A stretch of 64,000 bases of DNA, from the NCBI GenBank assembly GCA_034409565.1, contig DAOUMS010000017.1, positions 59,227 through 123,226 of the forward strand, given 5' to 3'. The notes under the pieces were generated by a model that searched no databases, was not told the DNA's origin, and saw only the letters and a list, made by a program, of their open reading frames with translations. The position numbers were made by a program, and so were the translations under genes. Numbering within the stretch: the stretch's first letter is position 1; each line of letters opens with the position of its first letter. Source of the DNA: E44-bin89 sp034409565 (GTDB lineage Bacteria > Chloroflexota > Dehalococcoidia > Dehalococcoidales > RBG-16-60-22). Of this stretch, positions 49,448-57,294 are shown one piece after another.

Positions 49448-49819
49448 CAGTCCCGTCAGGAATGTCAGAACTCCACGCTTGTTTATAATCGTACCCTTTC
49501 AAGGCGACCTCTTATTTAGAGTCGGTCGCAACCAGTTCCAAAGTGTTTGCAATCAAAACAAAATTATACTCCTTCCCTGTAAAATTGACAAGAAAAGCGT
49601 CAACCGTTAACGTTCACCTCTGGCTGACCGCCCTGGCCTTTTTCAGACTGATAGTGAAGATTATCGCGATAAAGCTGGCAATGAGACGCTATGCCGGTGA
49701 ATTCTGTGAAATGACATTTGTTCACATGAACCGTTGTTCTTTGCCAAATATGACCCGACATTGTAAAATGGATGAGGGATTCAAGGATATCGCTGCTTGA
49801 TTAAGGAGGATAAACTATA
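49448..49819 (+). other. Intergenic gap upstream of the carboxylase gene
   Basis: About 370 bp. TTGACA at 49587 followed 17 bp later by TAACGT is a possible promoter. An 85-codon frame at 49543-49800 has no ribosome binding site and no family features. A good ribosome binding site (AAGGAGG) precedes 49820. Confidence 0.4.
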
Positions 49820-51307
49820 ATGAAGGGTACACCAGCCAAGAACCCCTTGAAAATCACTGATTTAACTCTCCGTGACGGACATCAGTCGAACCTGGCCACC
49901 CGCATGCGGACCGAGGATATGCTGCCCATCGCCGAAGAGATGAACAAGGCCGGGTTTTACTCCATGGAGGTCTGGGGCGGTGCCACCTTTGATGTGGCCT
50001 GCCGATTTCTGAACGAAGACCCGTGGGACAGACCACGCGCCTTGAAAAAATTGATGCCAGATACCCCTTTACAGATGCTCCTCCGCGGGCAGAACCTAGT
50101 CGGCTATCGCAACTACGCCGATGACGTTGTGCAAGCTTTTGTCCGTCACGCTGCGGAATGCGGTATTGACATTTTCCGCATATTTGATGCCGTCAATGAT
50201 GAGCGCAACCTGGAGACCTCCTGCAAAACCGTCAAGGAATGCGGCAAACACGCCCAGCTTTCCATCTGCTATTCGCTCACCGAGCCCAAAATGGGCGGCC
50301 CGGTTTTCAACCTCGACTATTATCTGAAAAAGGCACGCGTCCTGGAAGACATGGGCGCCGACAGCATCTGCATCAAGGATATGGCAGGCCTGATTGCCCC
50401 CGATGATGCTTTTACCCTTGTCTCCGCCCTGAAGAAAACGGTCAAGGTGCCCATTCTGCTGCACACCCACTATACCAGCGGCATGGGTTCCATGTCTCTC
50501 CTCAAGGCGGCGGAGGCAGGAGTGGATATGGTTGATACCTGCGTGGCGCCCTTCGCCCTGCGCACCTCGCACCCGGCGGTAGAACCACTCATCGTAGCGC
50601 TGCGAGGGACTCCCCGCGATACCGGCCTTGACCTGCACCACATGCTCAGGCTGGGAGAGTACATTGAGTCCATCGCCCCCAAGTACCGCGACTACCTGAA
50701 CACCACGCGTATGTCCGTAATCGACATCAACGTCCTGGTGCACCAGACCCCCGGCGGCATGATTTCCAACCTTGTATCGCAACTGCGGCAGTCGAACGCC
50801 CTGAACCGGCTCGATGACGTTTACGAGGAAGTGCCCAAGGTAAGAAAAGAGCTTGGTTACCCGCCGCTGGTCACCCCGACCAGCCAGATTGTCGGCGTGC
50901 AGGCGGTACAGAACGTTCTTGCCGGCAGGTACAAGCTGGTCTCAACGCAGGTAATGGACTACTGCTACGGGCTTTATGGCCGCCCACCGGCACCCATCGA
51001 CCCCGAAGTGCAGAAACTGGTCCTCAAACACTACAAACGCGGCCAGGAACCGGTGACCTGCCGACCGGCGGACATGATTGAGCCGGAACTGGACCAGGCG
51101 AGAGAGCTGGTCAAAGACATTAGCAATGATATTGGCGACGTGCTTATAGCCGCGCTCTACCCCATAACCGGGCTGCGTTTTCTCAAATGGAAATACGGTC
51201 TGGAAACGCCACCACCTGAGGTCAGCCCCAGGACACTGGAAGACGTAGAGCGCGAGGACGAACTCATCGCCAAGGCTAAAGCTGGCCTGCTCGTCGAGAA
51301 AAAGTAG
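49820..51307 (+). CDS. Pyruvate carboxylase subunit B-like / oxaloacetate decarboxylase alpha-type carboxyltransferase
   Basis: The 495-residue protein has the carboxyltransferase barrel: ITDLTLRDGHQSNLATRMRT, FYSMEVWGGATFDVACRFL, LLRGQNLVGYRNY, SICIKDMAGL (the carboxylated-Lys region), ILLHTHYTSGMGSMSLLKA with metal-binding His, and the conserved C-terminal PASC region QTPGGMISNL. The biotinyl domain is missing at the C-terminus, so it must use a separate biotin carrier. It could belong to a two-subunit pyruvate carboxylase or to a transcarboxylase. No partner is in the window. Confidence 0.88.
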   Translation: MKGTPAKNPLKITDLTLRDGHQSNLATRMRTEDMLPIAEEMNKAGFYSMEVWGGATFDVACRFLNEDPWDRPRALKKLMPDTPLQMLLRGQNLVGYRNYADDVVQAFVRHAAECGIDIFRIFDAVNDERNLETSCKTVKECGKHAQLSICYSLTEPKMGGPVFNLDYYLKKARVLEDMGADSICIKDMAGLIAPDDAFTLVSALKKTVKVPILLHTHYTSGMGSMSLLKAAEAGVDMVDTCVAPFALRTSHPAVEPLIVALRGTPRDTGLDLHHMLRLGEYIESIAPKYRDYLNTTRMSVIDINVLVHQTPGGMISNLVSQLRQSNALNRLDDVYEEVPKVRKELGYPPLVTPTSQIVGVQAVQNVLAGRYKLVSTQVMDYCYGLYGRPPAPIDPEVQKLVLKHYKRGQEPVTCRPADMIEPELDQARELVKDISNDIGDVLIAALYPITGLRFLKWKYGLETPPPEVSPRTLEDVEREDELIAKAKAGLLVEKK

Positions 51308-51334
51308 CGTAGTGTCCTTTTGACCCGATATGCC

Positions 51335-52441
51335 TCATTCCTGCCACAGGCACTTTGGCGCTAATTTATAGTACTCGTTCTGGCACGGTGTGCCTTCGGT
51401 TAAATAAAAGGTGCGCGCCGTCAGGTCCATGATGGCCGAAGAAAGCGTGGCCAGGTGCCGAGGCTCCTCTTCCCTGGTATCGACATGTCGGCAGATGGAA
51501 TTGGGGTAGCTGAAGTGGTCGCGGAAGACGCGCTGGAAGCTGCCGACATCGATTTTTCCCCGTTCCAGCCCGATAAGCTGCCGTGCCCGGTGAGCGCGGA
51601 ACAGGGTATCGGGGGCAGTTGCCTTGAAAACATCTACCATATCGGTCCGGTTGGTAAGCGCCATAAAATGATTGCTGTGGGTGAGGATACCGTCATCCGG
51701 ATGCAGGAAACCGACGTCCAGCGGTGATACCTCTAAATCTATCGCCTCACCATCACGGTGAGCGATGAGGAAATTGAACGACACCGTCACCCTGGCATTC
51801 AGAACCACCTTTATTGCCCGGCTCAGGCTGTCGGCACTCAAGATGGCGCGTGCCACCACGAATAGCGGTGTGGTGGCTTCAAATTTATCCCGATTTGATA
51901 CCAGAGCATTGATACAGAGTGCCAAACCGGCTGAGTTCATGCTCTTATGGATAAGCACGCCGGCCTCGGTATGGGTTACGATATTCGGCTTCCCATCCGG
52001 CTCCATTTCCAGGATGACACTCGACCCCTGGAACCGTTCCTTGTAGTCCCAGTTCTGCCCCAGAATAGTATGCCCATTCCTGGTCACCGAGGGCATGGCC
52101 GCTATCGAGGTACAGCCACCACCCGCCCCCGCCACCGCGCTCTGGGCAAACACCATCTCATAGCGGGCGTTCAGCGCCACTATTTCCTCAAGGGACAGGT
52201 CTGCTCCCTTGGCAATTCCCTGCAGCTCTTGCAGTATTTCAGCGTCATATTCACCGATAACCGGGACCAGACTGGCACAATGCTTCAACACTTCCGGGCG
52301 CTTGGCCCCCCACAGCGAGCCCCACAGGTCAAAGTAAAGTTCCATATTCTTCCGTATCAGGGACTTTGCCTGAGACCCGTACTGCCTGCCCCTTTCAAAT
52401 GGCTTCCCCTTTACCGAAATAACCGGCACCTGTGGTTTCAT
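51335..52441 (-). CDS. C45 family peptidase / acyl-CoA:6-aminopenicillanic acid acyltransferase-like Ntn hydrolase
   Basis: The 368-residue protein has the C45 pattern. Cys110 in GAGGGCTSIAAMPS is the nucleophile that becomes N-terminal after autocleavage; ILGQNWDYKERFQGSSVILEM follows. The N-terminal FERGRQYGSQAKSLIRKN is also family-typical. Members cut amide bonds of acylated amino acids or exchange acyl groups. AAGGAGG precedes the ATG. Confidence 0.88.
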   Translation of the reverse strand: MKPQVPVISVKGKPFERGRQYGSQAKSLIRKNMELYFDLWGSLWGAKRPEVLKHCASLVPVIGEYDAEILQELQGIAKGADLSLEEIVALNARYEMVFAQSAVAGAGGGCTSIAAMPSVTRNGHTILGQNWDYKERFQGSSVILEMEPDGKPNIVTHTEAGVLIHKSMNSAGLALCINALVSNRDKFEATTPLFVVARAILSADSLSRAIKVVLNARVTVSFNFLIAHRDGEAIDLEVSPLDVGFLHPDDGILTHSNHFMALTNRTDMVDVFKATAPDTLFRAHRARQLIGLERGKIDVGSFQRVFRDHFSYPNSICRHVDTREEEPRHLATLSSAIMDLTARTFYLTEGTPCQNEYYKLAPKCLWQE

Positions 52442-52604
52442 CGGTAGCCTCCTTGTGGACAGCGATTCAAATCATAGCGCACTAACTTAAGTCTAATTTT
52501 TCCCCACCCGCCCGTCAAGCAAAACGAAGGCACGGGCTATTCTTTTCCTGACCAGTTCGGTGTATAATGTAGCAACGGGAAAATAGGTAAGCGAGGTTTC
52601 AGCA

Positions 52605-53081
52605 ATGCGGCAAAAGGTGCTCATCGCCATTATTCTGCTCATCCTTCTCCTTCCCCTTCTTGGCTGTGAAGAAATCTCCGATTTGACTCAGGGCACGACT
52701 AAATCCTCATCCCAGGCCAATCTTGAGATAGAGAAGTCAGTAGAGCTTGGTGAAACCTGGCAGATGAAACAGCTCAGCTTCAAGGTGAACGCTGGGCAGG
52801 AGGTGGCCATACTGCTCAAGCTTTCTGATGGTGATAAAGCAGATGGTTTCTTCTACCTGGAAAAGGGTGACACCGTTGATTTCCGCATTACCGGTAAGAC
52901 GCAGCTTTATCGCTCCGACGCGGCGAATCGCTTTTCCTTAACCGCCAGTCAAGCCCAGGGCGATACTTACAGCCTGCTCTTCCGCAACACGGCTGAAGAG
53001 GAAAGCCAGAAGTCGATTACCGTTTTCCTGGAGGTGATTTACCCGCTCAAGGGTGAAATCTACGTGCCAGTGGCGGATTGA
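52605..53081 (+). CDS. Lipoprotein with beta-rich domain
   Basis: The 158-residue protein has a clear lipoprotein signal (LILLLPLLGC, Cys21 as anchor) and a Ser/Gln-rich spacer. The mature domain contains WQMKQLSFKVNAGQEVAILLKLSDGDKADGFFYL, typical of small exported beta-sandwich proteins in Chloroflexota; the function is unknown to me. TATAAT at 52563-52568 could be the -10, but its -35 (TTCTTT) is poor. GCGAGG precedes the ATG. Confidence 0.75.
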   Translation: MRQKVLIAIILLILLLPLLGCEEISDLTQGTTKSSSQANLEIEKSVELGETWQMKQLSFKVNAGQEVAILLKLSDGDKADGFFYLEKGDTVDFRITGKTQLYRSDAANRFSLTASQAQGDTYSLLFRNTAEEESQKSITVFLEVIYPLKGEIYVPVAD

Positions 53082-53154
53082 TTTCAAGGCCGGGATACTA
53101 GGTAGCCACCTTCACAAGACAGCGTACTTCTGCTAGAATTTTCTATTGTGCAAG

Positions 53155-56100
53155 ATGAAATATTCACTGGGAATAGACGTCGGCTCGGTTAACGCCAAAC
53201 TCTGCCTTATTGATAGCAGTAACCGAATCGTCCGGCTTGACAGCGAAAAAATAACCACCAACCCCGGGGCCGCCATCAACGCGCTGCTCTCCAGGCTCGG
53301 CGAGGCGGTGCCTCTGGATGGCATTGCCAGCGCGGGTGTCTCCGGTTCCGGCAAAGGCGCTATACCCGGGGAATTGAACTGGGCGGCATACAGCAGTTCG
53401 CTGGCCATATCTTCCGGACTGCTCAATTTATACCCCGCCGTCAGGACCATCATACAGATTGGCGGTCAGACTTCCCTGGTCATTGTCCTTGAGGACGGGC
53501 TGAAAAAACCGTGGAAGGTCTGGTCAAACCCGCTCTGCGCGGCGGGGACGGGCAGATTTCTGGAGCAGCAGGCATACCGACTCGGCATCAGCCTTGAGGA
53601 CTTTTCCCGCCTTGCCCTCAAATGCCAGGACAAACCGCCACGAATCGCGGCCCGGTGCAGCGTCTTCGCCAAAAGCGACCTTATCCACCTGCAGCAGAAG
53701 GGGGTCTCCGTCGAGGCCATGCTCTATGCCCTCTGCGAGAGCATTGCCCGAATGGTGGCTTCCCTGAAGAAAGGTGCCTTTGAAGAGCCAGTTTACCTCG
53801 TTGGCGGGGTAGCCGCCAACGGCGCCATCATCCGAGCACTCAAGGCGATGATTTCGGCAAGAAACGGCCACGAGGTACGGGTCATCGTGCCCGATAATTA
53901 CCAGTACGTTGAAGCAATGGGAGCCGCTTTGCTGGCGAAGGGAAAAAGTTCCCGGGTATGTCTTCTCACTGAAACTGATGCGCATCAGGACTATTTTGAA
54001 ATGCCCAGGCTGGAGAAAGTGGCTCTACCCGGTAATGGGACAAACCTGAAAATCGCCGGACCATGCCTTGGCTACCTCGGCGTCGATGTCGGCTCCACCA
54101 GCACCAAGGCCGTTATACTCAATGAGACCGGCACTGAAGTGCTCGCCAAAAACTACCTGATGACCGCCGGACGGCCCATAGAAGCCGTGAAGCAGGTCTT
54201 CCAGAACCTGCTGCTGGATGAAGCGTCCGATGTCAGGATTGCCGGCGTGGGCGTTACCGGCTCCGGCAGGTACTTGGTCGGCGGCTTCATCGGGGCCGAC
54301 CTCATCAAGAACGAAATCACCGCGCAGACCAGGGCCGCCGCCGAGATAGACCCGGAGGCTGATATTATCGAGATTGGCGGACAGGACTCCAAGCTGGTCA
54401 TCAAACGCAACGGCGTGGTGGTTGACTACCAGATGAACAAGGCCTGTGCCGCCGGCACTGGCAGCTTCATTGACGAGCTGGCGGAAATGCTCGGCATATC
54501 GGTGCACAATGGAGAGTTTGCCAATCTGTCCTTTAACGCCCCATATACCATTGACCTGGGCACCAGGTGCGCCGCCTTCATGGGGCAGGCGGTCCCCTCT
54601 GCCCAGCAGGAAGGCGTGCCCCTTGAAGTCATCACCGCCAGCCTGGCCAACTCCATCGCCAAGAACTACCTGTCCAAGGTGGTGGGCTACCGTAAACTCG
54701 GCGATAAAGTCATCCTTACCGGCGCTGTTTTTTACAACGAGGCGGTGGTGGCGGCCTTCCATCAACAGCTTAAAGGTAAAACGCTCACCGTGGCTGAGCA
54801 CCGTGAGGTGAGCGGCGCCATCGGTGCTGCCCTGCTCGCCAGGGAAGAAATGAACGGTCAGAAGTCCAGTTTCAAGGGATTTCAGCAGGTCGCCAACAGT
54901 AAATGCAACCTCTCCACCTTCATCTGCCAGGGATGCGATAATAACTGCACCATCACCCGCATGCAGCTGCCCGATGAGAAAGCCACCTTCTACGGTAGCC
55001 GCTGCGACCGCTATGACAGTGCCACCAGCCAGGCCCGCCAGAAAACTTTCTTTGATGAGCGCGAGAAGCTGCTCTTCCGCGATTACAAAGAGGGGGCCGG
55101 CACCGGCCCGGCTGTGGGTATTCCCCGGGCTCTGATGGCCTATGACTATGCGCCCCTGCTCATCGGTTTCCTGAATGCGCTCGGCGTCAGGGTCGTCCTG
55201 TCATCAAAGACAACCAAGGAAATCATGGAGCAGGCGGTGGAACTGAGCTACAGCGATAGCTGTTTCCCGGTCAAGTTACTGCATGGACATATCGCCGCCC
55301 TCAAGGACAGGACAGATTATATTCTCTACCCGTGCTTCATCCGCCTGGGCAAAAAAGAAGGCGACGAAAACCAGAAGTACGCCTGTCCCCTGGTTCAGGC
55401 CTCGCCGTTCATCGTGCGCCACGTGCTCAACCTCGGCGACCGCCTGCTGGCGCCGATAATCGATTTCAGCCAGGGCGATGAGGAGACGGTGAAGAACCTC
55501 ACCGGGGTGGCGGTGAAGCTGGGCTTCGGCCGCAAAAAAGGTAAAGAGGCCGCCCTTGCCGGCATCAAGGCGCAGCGCCAGTTCACCGCCGACTGCCTGA
55601 CGCTGGGCAGAAAATCGCTCCAGCAGCTTCACGAAAGCGGCCAGCTCGGTGTGGTGCTTTTCTCCCGCGCCTATATGTCACAGGACTCCGGCGCCAACTT
55701 AGGCATCGCCGAAAAGCTGGCCCAGCTCGGCGTGGTGCCGATACCGCTCGACTTCCTGCCGCTGGCATCCGTGAACCCCGGGGAATATTCCGACCGTCCC
55801 TACTGGTACTACGAGAGCAAGTTCATTGCCGGTGGCGCTGTGGCGGTCAAAGACCAGCAGCTTTTTGGTCTGGCGCTGACCAACTTTGGCTGCGGCCCCA
55901 ATTCTTTCATGCTCAAGATGCTGGCCGACATCATGGGCGGTAAGCCGCTCGGTGAGCTGGAAATTGACGAGCATGCCGCCGAGGCAGGCCTTGTTACCCG
56001 GCTTGAGGCATACGTGGACACGATTAAAAGCTATGCCCAGTCCACAAAGCAGATGCCAGAGACAGGTAAGTACACTTACCGCGGCGCCTCGGCCATTATC

Positions 56101-57294
56101 AACCCGAAAAAGACGCTGCTTCTACCCAGCATGTGCCCCCATGCCGATGTCATCGCCGAGGCGGTCAATGTCTCCGGGGCGCGGGCAATGGTATTACCTG
56201 AGTCTGACGAGCGCACCCTCCTCCTCAGCAATCAGGTCACCTCAGGGACGGAATGTCTCCCCTATCGCGTCACCCTGGGCGACTTCCTGAAGTTCTGCCA
56301 GGACTGCGGCGATAACCTCAAGAATTACGAGGGCTTTATGGCCGGTGCCTACGGGCCGTGCCGACTCGGCAAATATGTGGTCGAGCAGGACCGGATACTG
56401 GAAGAACTCGGCTTTGACCTGCCGATGATAGCCTCGGTCTCCAATAACGCTTACCGTGACCTTAACCTTGCCCCCGGCTTTACCCGCCTTGCCTGGAACG
56501 CAATCGTGGCCGTTGACGGGCTGCAGAGGCTTCTCTGGCGCACCCGACCCTATGAAAAAGAAAAGGGGGCCGCTGAAGCTCTCTTCGATGAATTTCTTAA
56601 GCGGATTGTGGAACGAGTTGGCCGAGGAGAGCCGTTCTACGATGTCCTGCAGCAGGCAACCGCCGCCTTTAAGTCGCTCCTCGACCCGGAGCTGCCGCCA
56701 CGGCCGCTCGTCGGCATCAACGGTGAAATATTCCTGCGCTCCAACCGGTTCAGCAACCGCGACCTGGTAAAAGTATGTGAAGAGGCCGGCCTTGAGGTCA
56801 TCGTTTCTCCCGTTGGCGAGTGGATGAAGTACACCGCTCACCGCAACCTAGAGGACGCCGTGAAAGACCGTAATTTCCGCAAAATGCTGTCCAGCTACCT
56901 GAAGAAACTTATTCAGGAGCGTGATGAGCACAAGGTTTCAGGCTATTACCATGAGATGCTCAACGGGAGAGAACCGTCCACCGCCGCCATACTAGCCAAG
57001 TCAGACCTGTACCTGTCCCCCCGTTGCGGCAGCGAGGCCGTCCTCAGCATCGGCAGCGGCGTGGAATGGATGGAGTCGCCGGTATTCGCCGGCGTGATTT
57101 CGGTAATGCCCCACGGGTGTATGCCCGGCGGCATTGTGGCCGCCATGGCGGAGAAGTTCAGCGCCATCTACCAGAAACCCTGGATAAGCCTTACCTATGA
57201 CGGCTTTCTGGAGACGAACAATGCCGCCAGAATCAGCAATTTCGCCGAGCTGCTCAGATTCTGCCGCCAGGAAGCAGCAACTACCCAAGCATGA
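53155..57294 (+). CDS. Giant 2-hydroxyacyl-CoA dehydratase activase fusion (two BadF/HgdC-type ATPase domains plus HgdB-like region)
   Basis: The 1379-residue protein has two ASKHA-type ATPase domains: GIDVGSVNAKLCLID...CAAGTGRFLEQQ (residues about 1-260) and GVDVGSTSTKAVILN...GGQDSKLV...CAAGTGSFIDEL (about 300-560). Each carries the Cys that bridges the [4Fe-4S] cluster of HgdC-type activators (ARCSVFAKSD, TRCAAFMGQ). Then come a DUF2229-like segment with a Cys-rich start (CQGCDNNCTI) at about 590-820, and HgdB-like parts (about 840-1370). The fusion is known in anaerobes and is thought to drive ATP-dependent radical reductions. It overlaps the P-type ATPase start by 4 bp, so both are translated together. 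Confidence 0.9.
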   Translation: MKYSLGIDVGSVNAKLCLIDSSNRIVRLDSEKITTNPGAAINALLSRLGEAVPLDGIASAGVSGSGKGAIPGELNWAAYSSSLAISSGLLNLYPAVRTIIQIGGQTSLVIVLEDGLKKPWKVWSNPLCAAGTGRFLEQQAYRLGISLEDFSRLALKCQDKPPRIAARCSVFAKSDLIHLQQKGVSVEAMLYALCESIARMVASLKKGAFEEPVYLVGGVAANGAIIRALKAMISARNGHEVRVIVPDNYQYVEAMGAALLAKGKSSRVCLLTETDAHQDYFEMPRLEKVALPGNGTNLKIAGPCLGYLGVDVGSTSTKAVILNETGTEVLAKNYLMTAGRPIEAVKQVFQNLLLDEASDVRIAGVGVTGSGRYLVGGFIGADLIKNEITAQTRAAAEIDPEADIIEIGGQDSKLVIKRNGVVVDYQMNKACAAGTGSFIDELAEMLGISVHNGEFANLSFNAPYTIDLGTRCAAFMGQAVPSAQQEGVPLEVITASLANSIAKNYLSKVVGYRKLGDKVILTGAVFYNEAVVAAFHQQLKGKTLTVAEHREVSGAIGAALLAREEMNGQKSSFKGFQQVANSKCNLSTFICQGCDNNCTITRMQLPDEKATFYGSRCDRYDSATSQARQKTFFDEREKLLFRDYKEGAGTGPAVGIPRALMAYDYAPLLIGFLNALGVRVVLSSKTTKEIMEQAVELSYSDSCFPVKLLHGHIAALKDRTDYILYPCFIRLGKKEGDENQKYACPLVQASPFIVRHVLNLGDRLLAPIIDFSQGDEETVKNLTGVAVKLGFGRKKGKEAALAGIKAQRQFTADCLTLGRKSLQQLHESGQLGVVLFSRAYMSQDSGANLGIAEKLAQLGVVPIPLDFLPLASVNPGEYSDRPYWYYESKFIAGGAVAVKDQQLFGLALTNFGCGPNSFMLKMLADIMGGKPLGELEIDEHAAEAGLVTRLEAYVDTIKSYAQSTKQMPETGKYTYRGASAIINPKKTLLLPSMCPHADVIAEAVNVSGARAMVLPESDERTLLLSNQVTSGTECLPYRVTLGDFLKFCQDCGDNLKNYEGFMAGAYGPCRLGKYVVEQDRILEELGFDLPMIASVSNNAYRDLNLAPGFTRLAWNAIVAVDGLQRLLWRTRPYEKEKGAAEALFDEFLKRIVERVGRGEPFYDVLQQATAAFKSLLDPELPPRPLVGINGEIFLRSNRFSNRDLVKVCEEAGLEVIVSPVGEWMKYTAHRNLEDAVKDRNFRKMLSSYLKKLIQERDEHKVSGYYHEMLNGREPSTAAILAKSDLYLSPRCGSEAVLSIGSGVEWMESPVFAGVISVMPHGCMPGGIVAAMAEKFSAIYQKPWISLTYDGFLETNNAARISNFAELLRFCRQEAATTQA

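Noticed and set aside
49543..49800. 85-codon plus-strand frame upstream of the carboxylase gene
   Set aside because: No ribosome binding site, no family features, unlike-protein composition; it covers a promoter region.
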